In this document: positions 1 through 10,860 of the stretch, in pieces | How positions within the stretch are numbered: position 1 is the first letter of the stretch | Layout of the letters: the number at the start of each line of letters is the position of its first letter | Assembly (NCBI GenBank): GCA_031841125.1 | Contig: CM063108.1 | Span: 8,353,683-8,417,682 of the forward strand | Direction of reading: 5' to 3' | DNA length: 64,000 nt | From: Acanthococcus lagerstroemiae | Lineage: Eukaryota > Arthropoda > Insecta > Hemiptera > Eriococcidae | Notes under the pieces: generated by a model | Told to the model about the DNA's origin: nothing | The model's database searches: none | Seen by the model: only the letters and a program-made list of their open reading frames with translations | Made by a program: the position numbers and the translations under genes

Positions 1-1701
1 TGTGACAGGCCAGGGTAATGAGACCTGATCTTTCTAAATCGTACAAAATTAGTTCTAAAACATAAACCTGAAGTCAACCATGAGTCTCAGAAGTGTGATA
101 CCATGACTTGTGATAGACCAGGGTAATGAGAAAATGAGTGTTCGGCATATATTTCACTAAGTTAGGAAAAAGAAATGGGAGTCCTGCGTTTTACAGTAAA
201 AATGCGAGTATGCATAACATGACCGGAATTTAAAAATGTTGAAAATATTGTGAATCTTAACACAAAATGCCTACTAAAGATCCTCAGACCCGATTACACA
301 GTGGACTTATGAAAAATGTATGTGCCTATAAACTGATTCGTTGTAAGTTTCTGTTTTTCTTTTCAAATTGGTTTATTCAGGCCATAGAATTGACCGAAAC
401 TAGTCGTTGTTGCTTAAATTTAGTGTAAATTTGAGCCGTATGCCTTTATGGCCTCTTTTGAATCTGTGTGTTACAATTTATTAATGTGTAGGACTCTAGG
501 TCCGGTCACTCCGAAATTCAAAAACCAACATTCTACAAAAAGTCGACTTTCAGTATCATGAAGAGTACCTGTATTACAGACAACTCGAACTGCAATTCTG
601 ATAACAAAATACAGACGTCAAGTTGAATAGATTTGACCAGTTCAAACGAGTTTGAGTTATAAATAGCTTTTAAACTACAAAGAATACGTCGACTACATTT
701 TATTAGTCGCACTATGCTCGATTTACTGAGAGTTGCCGATTTAGGGTCAAAATGGTATTAAAACTGAATTAAGGATCTCACTTTCAAAACGTGTGCTAAC
801 TGCAAAAACGGTATTTTCGAGGAAATGAGAAAAATTTTGCACTTTTTTGAAGTGTTATCATTACTTCCTACTGAATTGAGATAGCTCTATAGATTTGTTT
901 TTCAGTGTTATCATTTTGTAGTGATAGGGACTATCTTCGGCCACCAGATGGCGTTGCGAACTCAATTTGAAATGCAGTTAGTACGTTTTGGAAAGGGATC
1001 TTCAATTCAGTGACCTTCATAACCTCGAAAATGATACCTATGTTGTCTCGGTTGAATTTTCCAGTTTTGAGCTCCCGCCCTCTCTTCATATAAGTGTCAC
1101 AGTATTGAAATTTCGGGCAAATAAATGTCGGATTCGAAATCAGGGGCTATACAAATCTACGAATCGATATCCGTATTGTGCCTCCTCCACATGTTCGTCT
1201 TTCACCCTCACCTGTGGAGCCACAACTTTGAACTTAGAGCCAAAGTTACATTGAATGTGAAGTCAGCAAGTTCAAAATCCCCTTCCTCGGATGGTACCTC
1301 GATTTCGTTATTCGTACAAGTGAGAGGTCTTAAGCTCCTTTTAAAAATTCCCTTTCAGACCATGAAACACCAAAACAAGATAAATTTACGTGCGCTCTGC
1401 GCAAGGTGTAAGAAAAAGGGGGCGGAAAAATTCCTGTTGGTGGGTAGGTACCAATATATACGGAAACAGATCAGTTGGTAATTCACTTCCTCTCTATTCA
1501 CACAAATTGTGGAGACTGATAAAATGCTGAAAATTCTGTATGGTGGCATAAGGCTAGTAGTAATGTATGGTGATGTAAAGGGTTATTTACAACCCCGTTT
1601 TACGACAATTCTGGGGGGGTTACGAAAAAATCGTAAAGGACCACTTTTACAAAGAATTGGGTCTACAGTACATTTTGTTTGAAACTGTTTTTCATAAAGG
1701 T
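1..1701. other. Intergenic, no gene seen
   Basis: AT-rich sequence with only short ORFs that show no family resemblance. One short imperfect direct repeat is visible: the 23 bases at 1-23 recur at 109-131 with two changes (core cagggtaatgaga). No promoter or exon structure could be supported. Confidence 0.5.
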
Positions 1702-1733
1702 GATTAGAATTAGAATTAGAATTAGAATTAGAA
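1702..1733 (+). repeat. (ATTAGA)n microsatellite
   Basis: About five perfect copies of the hexanucleotide ATTAGA in a row, in otherwise non-repetitive AT-rich DNA. Confidence 0.9.
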
Positions 1734-1863
1734 AAAGTATATTTCCCTCATCACTGAGCTAGTAAGCTAAGCTCGTGTTGACGGGGCTTTAGGTTGAACA
1801 TACATATTTACAACTTTAGTGCATTAATATTATTTCTTCACATATTTGGATATCGGATAGTTA

Positions 1864-2094
1864 TCAATTATTTGTTTCAATGTGCGTTCTACGTTTTTTT
1901 CGGTTTCCTATTACAGTTCGTATGGCTTTTTTGTATTGAGTAATTGTTGCGTTAGTAATTATTTCTTTATCCTGTAAGTCTAATTTGTTAAAGTTTTGTA
2001 TCCCTTTGTATTTACTGTTTAATTTTCCGGAGTTGGTTTTAACATGCGGTAAACGAGTTCTGACATAGAGACCAGATTTTGGGGACTTCTCCAC
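1864..2094 (-). pseudogene. Possible C-terminal tail of a CR1/jockey-like LINE reverse transcriptase
   Basis: The minus-strand reading frame encodes about 76 residues with the pattern R-x-R-L-P-H-V-K-T-N-S-G-K, then K-Y-K-G-I-Q-N-F-N-K-L, then a K-K-A-I-R tail. This resembles the end of many jockey/CR1-type reverse transcriptases, where a G-K...Y-x-G-x-x-x-W-N-x-L-P block precedes the stop. The tryptophan is replaced and no RT core is found upstream, so it would be a short dead remnant. It could be chance similarity. Confidence 0.35.
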
Positions 2095-2496
2095 CCTGTG
2101 GTACCGGTAGTCCGAGTCGGAGTGGCGGTGACTTTTTCCCCTTCAATCCGGACGGTGACCTGAACATTTTTGGCAAAAATCAGCTTTTTATGATGATGTC
2201 ATCTACGGTCCATTCGACTGGCCTTTGTTTTTCGATGGGCGACGCTTTGATTTTAACCGTAAACAGAGAAGCAACGTAAAACGAACCCAGTTTTTAAAAA
2301 TCATTTCTTTGAAAGATTTTTCTTTTTGAATTCTTTAAATTTTTCTAAATTTTATGTAGAGTATCTGTATTTTATTTTATTTTGAATATTTACACGCATA
2401 AGCACAAATAGCGGACCTGAAGTGGGGTGGGGAGCTTATGGGTGACTGACAAGTATCAAAATAATACAGAAAATTTTTTCACTAGTATAATTTATT
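2095..2496. other. No gene seen
   Basis: Short unsupported ORFs only. The right part is T/A-rich and leads into the RTE remnant. Confidence 0.4.
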
Positions 2497-3172
2497 CTCG
2501 GGATATACATATCTCGGCCAACAATTAACTTTTGAAAATGCAATAGAAAAGGAGGTTAACGTAGGAATTAACAAGGCGTGTAAAAATGCTGGAGTCTAAA
2601 AGATATATTCAAAGTAAACTTTAGCTATAAAAACAAAATCGAAATTTTCAATACATGTGTTTTACATGTCCTAACATATGGATGTTAAACATGGCCATTA
2701 AATGCAAAAATTTCGAACAGAATTAAGGTAACTCAAAACACAATGGATAGATCAATGCTGGGGATAACAAGAAGGGACAGGGTAAGGGTTATCAAAAGAA
2801 AATTAAGATTCAGTAATAATTCAGTTTAGCAGATCAAAAGAATAAAATGGGGGTGGGCGGGGCACATCTCCCGTCTCAGAGACGAACGATGGACCTGCAG
2901 GGCCACCTTTTGGCAACCGCTGGACGGCAAAAGAAGAAGAGGTAAACAAATATTAAGATGGAAAGATGATATTAATAAATTTCTAAAAAGTAATAACTTC
3001 CAAAGAATAGCGAGGAATAGGAATGAATGGGAGTGTCTACAGGAGACCTTGCCCGGCATGGGTAAGGGGGGAGCGAGCCCCACTTTGGGGTCGCAAATTC
3101 ATTACGTAAACCTAATGTGTAATATGCTTATTCCCCTAAATAAAGGTTTTTTGAATTTTGAATTGAAATAAT
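2497..3172 (+). mobile_element. RTE-type LINE, 3' remnant (plus strand)
   Basis: Translating across frameshifts and stops gives, in order, a Y-L-G-Q-Q-L-T-F-E-N block (near 2511), an I-N-K-A-C-K segment, a remnant of the L-x-Y-G-x-x-T-W block (near 2675) and the diagnostic I-K-W-G-W-A-G-H-I-S-R-L-R-D motif (near 2840). These are followed by R-R-G-K-Q-I-L-R-W-K-D-D and R-N-R-N-E-W. This is the thumb and C-terminal region of RTE-clade reverse transcriptases. The element ends in an AT-rich tail with an AATAAA-like signal and a TTGAATTTTGAATTGAA run. Several in-frame stops make it dead. Confidence 0.8.
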
Positions 3173-3177
3173 TTCTC

Positions 3178-3303
3178 AATTTTTTCAGGGAGCTTTCAGA
3201 GGATTTAGAGGGCTAATCCTCCCTCCCAATTGCACCTGTGCTTACATATTGAAGTTTTCTGCTCTACGAAATTTGACGTTGTGCGGGCTAGAGCCTACTT
3301 TTT
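3178..3303 (+). repeat. Diverged dispersed repeat, copy A
   Basis: About 125 bp resembling 3984-4110 by eye. Shared blocks include an AGGG-GCTT start, GAGGATTT, GGGCTAA-CCTCC, GCTTAC, AAGTTTTCTGC and a GGCT-GAGCCT end. The two copies bracket the minus-strand RTE fragment. Function unknown. Confidence 0.55.
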
Positions 3304-3980
3304 ATTATTATTAGTAGTAGTAGTAGTATGAGTTTAAGGAAGTAGCGTGCTCTACTCTGCCCAAAATTGAGCTCAGGCCTCCCCTACCTTTCTCCACCTT
3401 CCACGATTTTCTGCGGCTCTGCCTCAAAGCATTCCCACCGTTGTATTATTTTGTCCGCCATCTAGTTGGGTGTCTACCCTTCTTGTAGTGGAACCCAATC
3501 TTGAACTCTTTTTCCCAGCTATCTGGTTCAAACATTTTTCCATGCGCTTTTTACTCTCGCAGAGATTTCTTTCTCTTGTCTACATATTTTCTAAGGATAC
3601 TATGTACTTGCCCAAGGTATTCGTATTTATCGACTGTAGTAATTTCTTCACCCTTTATTTTAAATTCGACATCCTTGTGTTTCGTGAACAGTTCTGTTTT
3701 TCTCACTATTATTCCCGGACCCACCTTGTTACGTTCCTCTCTAATTTCATCAGCCACCCCCTAAGTTCCCCTCCCTCCGGCTACTAATGCGATACTCGAA
3801 AGGGTAGTTTACGGCGCCGGGAGTGCGGTGTCATAGGGGCAACTTTGGCAAGCGTGCATCGCTGTACGTCCCACCACACCACCCCCTTAAGTTCCTTCAA
3901 GTCCTCATTCAACAGTACAGTGTCTTTCGCAAACCTGAGGTGGTTTAGTCTTGTCCTGTTTATTACGATCAATTTAATTT
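3304..3980 (-). mobile_element. RTE-type LINE, 3' remnant (minus strand), split by a SINE-like insertion
   Basis: Reading the minus strand from 3972 downward gives L-N-H-L-R-F-A-K-D, a decayed FADD box whose first Asp became Lys, then E-D-L-K-E-L-K. The SINE-like insertion at 3770-3878 follows. The frame then resumes as A-D-E-I-R-E-E-R-N-K-V-G and, near 3570-3660, the V-D-K-Y-E-Y-L-G-Q block. A remnant of the R-W-x-x-D-x-x-x-x-G...E-W tail lies near 3340-3480. The 3' end is a (TAA)/(TAC) microsatellite at 3304-3330, typical of RTE tails. Confidence 0.75.
3770..3878 (-). mobile_element. SINE-like element, copy 1 (minus orientation)
   Basis: A GC-rich element of about 109 bp matching the copies at 30864, 35958 and 45006. 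It is flanked by a target-site duplication: 3754-3769 reads ccaccccctaagttcc and 3879-3895 reads the same with one extra T. Removing it restores continuity of the RTE fragment, which shows it inserted later. Read on the minus strand it begins GTGGTGTGGTGGGACG and ends near GAGTATCGCATTAGTAGCCGG. No poly(A) tail is seen. Confidence 0.8.
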
Positions 3981-3983
3981 TTC

Positions 3984-4110
3984 AATTTTTAGGGGGCTTC
4001 CGGAGGATTTGGGGGCTAAGCCTCCGAACCGCGGTATTTGAGACTATGCTTACCAACATATCAAAGTTTTCTGCCCTGTCAAATTTTGTACTATGTAGGC
4101 TCGAGCCTTC
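3984..4110 (+). repeat. Diverged dispersed repeat, copy B
   Basis: Partner of the repeat at 3178-3303, in the same orientation and clearly diverged. It runs directly into the next plus-strand RTE fragment. Confidence 0.55.
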
Positions 4111-4119
4111 TTTGCGACT

Positions 4120-4475
4120 GGGAGAGGAAAGTATTGAGGATCGATGGTGAGTACTTAAGCAACTTGAGATTCGCGGATGACGTAGTAATAATTGCCAATT
4201 CACTAAGAGAGTTAAAGGAAATGGGAGAAGAATTTATTGTCAAGAGTAGAGAAGCGGGTTTAATTAGAAACGGAGCAAAATCCAAAGTGCTGGCAAAAAA
4301 TAATATAGAAAAATTCGAAATAAGTGGGGTAGAAATCGAGGGGGTAGAGGAAGTGGAATATTTGGGGCAATTAATTTCGTTTGAAAATAAAAGGGAAAAA
4401 GAACTGAGCAGAAGGGTACAAAAAGGGTGTATGGCAATTTCGATCACTTCAAATACTTAAAAGAAGGTTAAAGAG
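4120..4475 (+). mobile_element. RTE-type LINE, RT core fragment (plus strand)
   Basis: An open stretch encodes K-V-L-R-I-D-G-E-Y, then L-R-F-A-D-D-V-V-I-I-A with an intact FADD catalytic box near 4165, then S-L-R-E-L-K-E-M. It continues to V-E-Y-L-G-Q-L-I-S-F-E-N and R-R-V-Q-K-G. This is the palm-to-thumb region of an RTE reverse transcriptase. The frame ends in a stop near 4458. The continuation (T-L-I-Y-G-C-Q-T-W) resumes only at 5283, so about 0.8 kb of other DNA separates the two parts. Confidence 0.8.
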
Positions 4476-4479
4476 GTTT

Positions 4480-5065
4480 AGGAACTGAATGTGGTCATAC
4501 TGATTCGTGTGGTTGTGTGTAGTGGTGAGTATTCCGTCTGTTTGTTTTCTGTTATAGTGGTCTGATAACATTGGTAATATCAGTTAGTGGTACCGCTTAT
4601 TCCACTGCAAAAACAAAATGGAAACGAATTTCAGTCGTTCAGAACTCCGAATTGTGACGTGATAGAGAAAAATGGGTCGCATTATCGTGTTCAGCGTTAA
4701 AAAGTACCTCGAATTACCTTTCGAAATGCGTTATGCAAAATTAGTTGTTCAGTAGTGTTATCAGTAAAAGTCAACAATTATTTTGGACTTTTGCATGTAG
4801 CGATAACACACAAAAACACATTATAAGCATAGGTACATATAACACAATCATGAAAAAAAAAGATTGAGAATTTGCTACTTTCAGACCAAATTCAGGAACG
4901 AGTTTTTTTCTTTAAACTTCGAATTTATTGTTATTCTGACGTAATATTATTATTTGACTTTCTTTAAAACTTCAAATTTTAATTTATTAAAAGGCAAAAA
5001 ATAAAGTTTGGTATTTTCGTTTTCCTTTTTTTAAGTATTGACTAATCACTACTTATTATTTAAAT
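4480..5065. other. Non-coding insert between two parts of an RTE element
   Basis: AT-rich sequence with no recognisable coding. It separates two collinear RTE pieces and is therefore inserted DNA or the result of rearrangement. Confidence 0.45.
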
Positions 5066-5282
5066 TAGGGGTCTCCAACCTTTTTTGCCCAAGGGCCATA
5101 TTAAAAACTGTAGAAAGCCTGGCGGGTCAGAAAATTTTCGGAGGGTTTGGGGTACGGAATGTTTCTGGCTGAGAAAAACATCACCGCCGCCTGTCAACAG
5201 CTGATTTGGATTTGACGCTAAGTCAAAGTACTGGTCTCTTAAAAATATTTTTAAAGGCTCCTTCACCTCCTCGCAAAAGAGT
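5066..5282 (+). mobile_element. Possible hAT-type transposon end
   Basis: Starts TAGGGGTCTCCAACCTTTTT followed by GCCCAAGGGCC. This resembles the terminal inverted repeat style of many hAT elements (CAGGGGT...CAACCT...GGGCC). No matching second end was found nearby, so it is probably a truncated relic. Confidence 0.3.
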
Positions 5283-5715
5283 GATATTTTCAATGTGTGT
5301 GTACTCCCAACTCTAATATATGGATGCCAAACATGGTCAGTGAATCAAAAGCTTTTGAACAAAATAAAAACTACACAGAACGCAATGGAACGATCAATTT
5401 TGGGTATAAAAAGAAAAGATCACACAAAACTGGAAATTATCAAAAAGAAATTGAGGAATAATCAAGATGGAGTGAGAACAATAAGGAGGCTAAAATGGGG
5501 ATGGGCAGGGCACATTTCAAGTTTAAAAGACGAAAGATAGATGTATTCCACAACCTTTTGGCAACCTTTCGAGCACAAAAGAAATCGGGGACACCAATAA
5601 ACAAGATGGACGGATGATATAAATAAGATTCCTCAAAAGTCAAGATTTTCAAAGAATAGCCATCCATAGACAAGAATGGGAGCGTCTACAGGAATCCTTT
5701 GCTCTCTATGGTTTT
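5283..5715 (+). mobile_element. RTE-type LINE, 3' part (plus strand)
   Basis: Encodes C-V-L-P-T-L-I-Y-G-C-Q-T-W near 5295-5340, then Q-N-A-M-E-R-S-I-L-G-I and L-K-W-G-W-A-G-H-I-S-S-L-K-D near 5490. A frame-broken tail contains T-F-W-Q-P and W-T-D-D-I. It is collinear with 4120-4475 and about as diverged, so the two are probably halves of one insertion. It ends before a T-rich run at 5710. Confidence 0.8.
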
Positions 5716-6359
5716 TTTTTTTTATTCTATTGAAATCAACTTAGGAGACGAATCAGAGAAAATTCAGAAAAAAAAAATCACTACGAGTAAATAACGACCG
5801 TCTTAATGTGTAAAGGAAGTTGTGTGTTCCTCTCAAGTATTTCTGACATCCTTCCAGCTTACCCTTCCAGATTAGAGTATGCTCACGTGAGCAAATGTAA
5901 GTACCTACTTGGGGGATGAAAAATTGAAAACGAATAAAGTGGGATTTATTTTACGTATTTTTTTGAGGGTGGTAAGAAAAATTAGCACATAGCGGCCAGT
6001 CAGGTAAATCCGGCCTCGTTAGTGAATAAAAATACTAACCGTTAATTTTTATACAAACTGTAAAATGATAATCTCCACACTCATTTTTATTCCAAAGTCC
6101 GATCGACGTGGGACAAACTGGGCTCTTCAAAAGGCAAGTGAGATGCTGAATTGAGGAATGCATTCACTCTCATTTTCCTTCTTTTTTTCGCAAAAAATGA
6201 AGATGAGCCCATTCTGAATGGGAAAAGAATGAAAGTTTTCCCCTTGATTCGGCATCTCTGACGGTAAGGTCTCGTTTCTTTTTCGGTAAAAAAAAAAAAT
6301 CCCTCCCATTAAGCAAGACTAGAGCTAAACTTGAAATTTTATGGAAAGATCACTAAAAT
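5716..6359. other. No gene seen
   Basis: AT-rich DNA with A and T homopolymers (for example 5711-5723). ORFs are short and unlike known proteins. Confidence 0.4.
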
Positions 6360-6800
6360 AGGAGTTTTTTGGGTCGTTGATTTCGAAAATTTCACCAGAA
6401 GATTCTTCTTTAAACACTGAATTGACTTTCAGAGTTCTGTATTCTGGAAAATTGAGTAACGAATCAAAATACAAGCAGTTTTACACATCGCTGAATTCGA
6501 AAGCTTCTATGAGCTTTCTTATTAAACTGCGATTTGGGCCCCAAAATTCAAAATTAATTTTTAGGAAATCGAATAAAGTATTAGAATTTTTTGGGTGCTG
6601 AATTTGAAAATTTCTCCAGATTCCTCTTGGATTCCAGATTCAGGCTTCAAAGCCAAAACTGGGTTCCAGAAGTGATTAAAATTGACTTTCCCGGTAACCG
6701 AATCAAATATCGAAATGGGGAAGGGGAGAGGAGAGGTCGCCTAATTTGGAAATTCCATCAACGCGATAAATTTTCGATATTGACTCTCGGGTAGGCCCCA
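6360..6800 (+). repeat. Diverged tandem repeat, unit about 115 bp
   Basis: Three degenerate units start near 6363, 6479 and 6587. Each opens with a TTTTTTGGGT-like block, then GCTGA-TTCGAAAAT, and later a GGAACC-like and AAATCGAATAAA block. The same unit style recurs at 31380-32430. Confidence 0.55.
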
Positions 6801-7556
6801 AACACCAAAATGAGAGTCGAAATTTTCATAACCATCAAATTAGCCAAATTCAAATTGGAGGAAAATTTTCAAAATTATTCAAGTATGAGTTTATTATAAG
6901 GAGAACATTCAAGTCTTTAAAAATCAAAAACTATGAAATTGAACCAAAATTAGGAATTACAATAGTCGCTGTTTCAATAGATTACTTGGGTTTTCAGTGT
7001 CAATTAATTTTTGTCAATCTTTGAACTTCAAATGTTGTTTCGTAAAGATGCTGCTTTAATGAGTTTTTTCTTCAACATTACACGCAAAAACTACCATTTA
7101 ACCTAAGAATGGTGAAGTCCAATCAAAGGTCCAAGGGTCATTATTAAATTAGTAACAGCCTCTTCCCCACCTCAAACAAGAAAATGGAAATAAAACAACT
7201 TTCACTTCGATAGTTCAATCATTTTTTTATAAAATCATATATGCTGCTTCTGAATACTCGGCATTTGACGATTTAACCGTTTCTCAAGAGATTAGGATGT
7301 TTGTAATGATGAAAATGAACCAGCGATCTTTAGCATTTTCAAAAACAGTCTGTTAATTTGAATTTAAGTTCGTAAGAACTCTCCAAGTCAATAGTCTATA
7401 AAAACTAATTAGTGCTTGTCCATTTCGATTTATGGGGTCTTTTAAGCTTGAATCAGATTCAAAATTTAGCGCATGTTCGAATTCAACTACCCTTAAGGTC
7501 AGTAATTAACGTCGATAGTCTATCCACTTTGGGATCCCATTCTGAGTTCTGGAATC
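6801..7556. other. No gene seen
   Basis: AT-rich, no supported coding or structured repeat. Confidence 0.4.
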
Positions 7557-7831
7557 CAGGGACGTACCAAAGAGTTTTTCTTGAGGGAAGGGGGAGGGTA
7601 AAAATTGTGAAAGTCCCAATTGACTTGACTCAAAATTCCCAAGTATCAATGCAAAAGAAAAAAAACCTTTCGACTTGTTGGGTTTTCCCAACCTCCCAAC
7701 TCAATTCCCAAATATCAAAGCAAAAAAAAACAAAAAAAAAACAACTTTCAACTTGTTAGATTTTTTTAACGCGCCTGACTGAAATTGTAAATTTTCCCGT
7801 TGCCCCCTACCCTATTATCGGTACGTCTCTG
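7557..7831 (+). mobile_element. hAT-type MITE, copy 1
   Basis: Begins CAGGGACGTACCAAAGAG and ends GGTACGTCTCTG, giving an imperfect terminal inverted repeat. The body matches 12849-13088: CCCAA-TGA-T-ACTCAAAATTCCCAAGTATCAA, an A-run, ACTTGTT, then CGCCTGACTG. It is longer than copy 2 because of an internal duplication of the CAA-TCCCAA...A-run segment. A target duplication is no longer clear. The overlapping minus-strand ORF is only a translation of the repeat. Confidence 0.65.
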
Positions 7832-7897
7832 CCTTCAATAATTTGGCAGTTGGCACATTTTGAAACTGTTCATTTGAATTTTTCATTTTCTAAGAAT

Positions 7898-7925
7898 GTT
7901 TGTTCGTTTGTTTGTTTGTTTATTA
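7898..7925 (+). repeat. (GTTT)n microsatellite
   Basis: About six copies of GTTT with one interruption, followed by ATT repeats. Confidence 0.8.
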
Positions 7926-8166
7926 TTATTTTTTTATTCAATTGAAAAAATATTTTAATTAAAAAATCGACAAATTATAAAAAATGTTGTCGGCAAATTT
8001 TCTTTCTCTACCCCCCCCCCCCTGGTCCGTAACTGAAAGTCAAGTTTCGTTTCTGTACAATGTATGTATTTCTGATCAAATGAGGCGGAAGATTTTATAT
8101 TGCCTAGAGCAGCTTCTTTCTTTAATACGCCTCTGGCTATATATACACTTAAAACTCGGCTTCTGT

Positions 8167-8367
8167 AATGCAATTTAGTCGCAATAAAGTGTTTTGCATT
8201 TGTTCTCGGTGTCCAGAAAAATGTGTATATCTTTAAAAAACGTAATTTAAAGTTGACGCAATAAAATTCACTCCTGACTGTTTTACTCCCATCAATGTGT
8301 CAACACATCAAGGATTGAGCATACCTCATATATCTGCGTTCCTGAGGTACACGATTACAACATCACA
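8167..8367 (+). repeat. Dispersed repeat, diverged copy 1
   Basis: About 200 bp similar to 20033-20215 and 24246-24428. Shared blocks: GCAATA-A, GTTTTGCATTTG-TCTC-GTGTCCAG, AAAATGT-TAT, AAAGTTGACGCAATAAAA, TTCA-TCCTGACT-TTTTACTCCCA, ATGTGT-AACACA-CAAGG-TTGAGC and GATTACAACAT. The copies at 20 and 24 kb are nearly identical to each other because they lie in the tandem duplication. Confidence 0.65.
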
Positions 8368-8709
8368 ATATTATTCGAACATCAACACAAGGACACCGAC
8401 CTTAACACTTCCTTCGTGTATTTTGAGGCAGATATCTTTTTTTTTTTTTTTGTTATTTTTCATGTTATACAAGAAAACTTACGTCGGAGTTCCATCTTTT
8501 GACATTCATCGGTTAAAACTACGCTGAATGATACTTTTTTTTTTTTTTACTAACAAGAATCTATCGCGAAAACATAAAGTAACTTGATTATTCTTCTGAC
8601 AGAGAAATACGTCGCTTTTTCGCTTTTTCGCTTTTTCACACTCACTATTCTCTCCTTACAACACTGAGATCAGCTCTTGGTCATTAAACATTATCCAAGT
8701 CTTACTTAC
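8368..8709. other. No gene seen; candidate intron
   Basis: Contains T-runs at 8440 and 8536 and a short CGCTTTTT tandem at 8610-8635. If the exon at 8710-8784 is real, this is the start of its intron. Confidence 0.35.
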
Positions 8710-8784
8710 TCGTACATTAGGCAAACCGAAAACCGCGAACAGCAAAACAGAAAGCACGATTACGGTTGAATGTACTACCTTCAT
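8710..8784 (-). CDS. Candidate first coding exon with signal peptide
   Basis: The ATG at 8784-8782 opens MKVVHSTVIVLSVLLFAVFG, a textbook cleavable signal peptide (basic residue, about 14 hydrophobic residues, small residue). It continues L-P-N-V-R and ends exactly at a strong donor, CGA|GTAAGT (8709 downward), in phase 0. A TATA-like TTTTAAATAG lies at 8979-8988 and a TCAGTTTG initiator-like site at 8938-8945. Both are on the minus strand in plausible positions. No downstream exon was recognised between here and position 1, so the gene may have a long intron, be dead, or leave the window. Function unknown. Confidence 0.35.
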
Positions 8785-8937
8785 GGTCGACTCACAAATG
8801 CAAATAATTGGTAAAAGACATACACGTCCGGAAATAAAATATAAAAAAAAGATTGTCAACCTCTTGTTATGTAAGAAACGAACGCGGTGTATTTCTGACT
8901 GATATAAGCCGCATAATAAACACGCAATGATCGACAA

Positions 8938-8988
8938 CAAACTGATGGGACGTCTACACCAGCTGTACTAACCGCCAGCTATTTAAAA
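8938..8988 (-). promoter_or_regulatory. Possible TATA/initiator core promoter
   Basis: On the minus strand, TTTTAAATAG (8988-8979) stands about 37 nt before TCAGTTTG (8945-8938), in front of the signal-peptide exon at 8784. Spacing and motif order fit an insect core promoter. Supported by sequence only. Confidence 0.25.
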
Positions 8989-9475
8989 AGTCCATTTCCT
9001 AAACTTGCAATTACGTATTGATGGAGTTTTTAAGGTTTTCTAAATTAATGTTCTTTCTTATCTTATTTGCGAACTCCAGAGATAGATATAATACAGATAA
9101 GTGAAAGAGCCATTATTAATCGTGATGTTCCTAATCAGGAATATTGAATCCTATAAAGGTTCCGGATTGTACTAGAATAATTAAATTCGGTTTTAATTTT
9201 ATGGAAGTGTGTCAGTGTGTTAGGTCTGTACAAGAAAATAATTTATGACGCGCTGGAGCACAGACTTATGAGTAGAAGTAAACGTAAATTACGAACATGA
9301 ATCGCGTCTCATACAGGAATGAGTAATCAAAATAGTTATTTTTCAACATTTTCATATGAAGTTCTGCAGCTTGGAAGCTGATTTCTGGAGTTAAACTTGG
9401 GCAGCCCTTACCCCCTGTGAAACATTGTCGACGTTGACAGAACCATCGACATTTGTATCCACATCATCCAAGTGA

Positions 9476-9590
9476 TAACGTGCCCGCATCACAATCCTTG
9501 CACCTAAACCTGCCGAGAGGGGAGGGAGAAAGGGGGGAAATATCCCGGGCCCGGACTTTCGCGGGGGCCCGATATTTTTAAAAGGTCTGA
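9476..9590. repeat. GC-rich patch
   Basis: A local G/C-rich block (GGGAGGGAGAAAGGGGGGAA, then CCCGGGCCCGG and GGGGGCCCGAT) in AT-rich surroundings, just beyond the 3' end of the minus-strand RTE element. It is probably a fragment of another repeat. No coding is supported. Confidence 0.35.
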
Positions 9591-9599
9591 ATTTCAACG

Positions 9600-10860
9600 C
9601 TTACAGCTATGTACATAATTTTATTTTTATTTATTGGCCGTGACCCAATTGGGTCCGCGATATTGACACTTCCGTTTATTGGTAAGTGGACGATGCCGCC
9701 ATCGTCGGCCCCCCTTCGGTCGCCCATTGTTGGGCATAGTCCTCTGTCAAGTCCCTCCACCTTGTTCTATCCTTTACCATATTAGACCACTTCGGTCCGA
9801 GATGTTGACGCAGTTCGTCCTCCCACCTCATAACCGGCCTCCCTTTGCCTCGCTTGCCTTCTTGTGGGACCAAGGTAGTTAAGACTTTATTCCACTTATG
9901 ACTTGGTTCGCGAATAATATGACCTGTATACTTGAACTTCAGCTTTTTGAGGACAACCCCGATACTTTTGGCTTTGGTTTTCTCCATAATATCTTGTACT
10001 TTAGCGTGGTCTTATAATCTGATTTGGAGGATACTTCTCAACAGTGAATTGTGCGTGGACCGGATTTTGTGCATTTGTGTTTTAGTGATGGCCCAGGTCT
10101 GGGCTCCGTAGGTCAATACTAGAAGGACTGTGATTTCCGATACCCTGATTTTAGTATATAACTTCATGTTGCTTTTCAGTAGTTTTCTTTGGGACCAGAA
10201 AGCTTTCCACGCGTTTGCCCTGCGTATTTTCAACTCTTTTTCAGTTTTTTTAACAAAAGCCTGAATTTGCCCTAAGTACTTATTTTCTGAGACCACCTGT
10301 ATGGTTTTATTGTCGATTTTGATTTCTTTTAAATTCTTAATATTTGACATAATTTTTGTCCTCCGCCATTACTTTTAGTTCTTTTCCGTTCTTCGCGATG
10401 ATGACAATATCGTCTGCGAATCGAAGATTATTCAGGTTCTTAAAACTTGATAAACTTTCTCCTGTAATATTGATTTTTATTCCTTTGCCCTTCCATTTTA
10501 GTTGCCGAAAGACTTGTTCTAGTACTGCATTAAAAACATTGGGGGAGAGAGAGGATTCCCTTGTTTAACACCTCTCTTAATTGGAAACCAGTCTGCTTTT
10601 TTGTCTGATTTTATCTGAGCCATAGAGTTTGAGTAAATGTTAATTAGAATTTTGATAATATTTTCGGGGTACCCTGCAAAACTAGAGTTTCCCATATTTT
10701 ATTATGGTATAATGAATCGAAGGCCTTGTTGAAATCCACGAACATTATAGCTAGGTCTCTTTTTCTAATTTGCTCTCCACCCGAGTCCTGGAATCTGCCC
10801 TTTCGAGTATTACTTCAGAGACGTCGGGGAGGCTGTTAGGGCTGTCTTAGCCCTCTTCCC
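9600..10860 (-). mobile_element. RTE-type LINE, 5'-truncated (minus strand)
   Basis: Read from high to low coordinates: S-L-P-D-V-S-E-V-I-L-E-R-A near 10820; D-F-N-K-A-F-D-S (RT motif A) near 10735; I-K-R-G-V-K-Q-G (motif B) near 10570; L-R-F-A-D-D-I-V-I-I-A (catalytic FADD) near 10405. Next come K-Y-L-G-Q-I-Q and A-W-K-A-F-W-S-Q (10012-10350), L-T-Y-G-A-Q-T-W, and K-F-K-Y-T-G-H-I-I-R (near 9900). The tail is G-K-G-R-P-V-M-R-W-E-D-E-L and A-Q-Q-W-A-T-E-G-G (9676-9987). Frameshifts near 10012, 10350 and 10560 break it. It ends in an A/T-rich AATAAATAAAAATAAAA tail near 9610. It is the most complete RTE copy here. Confidence 0.85.
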
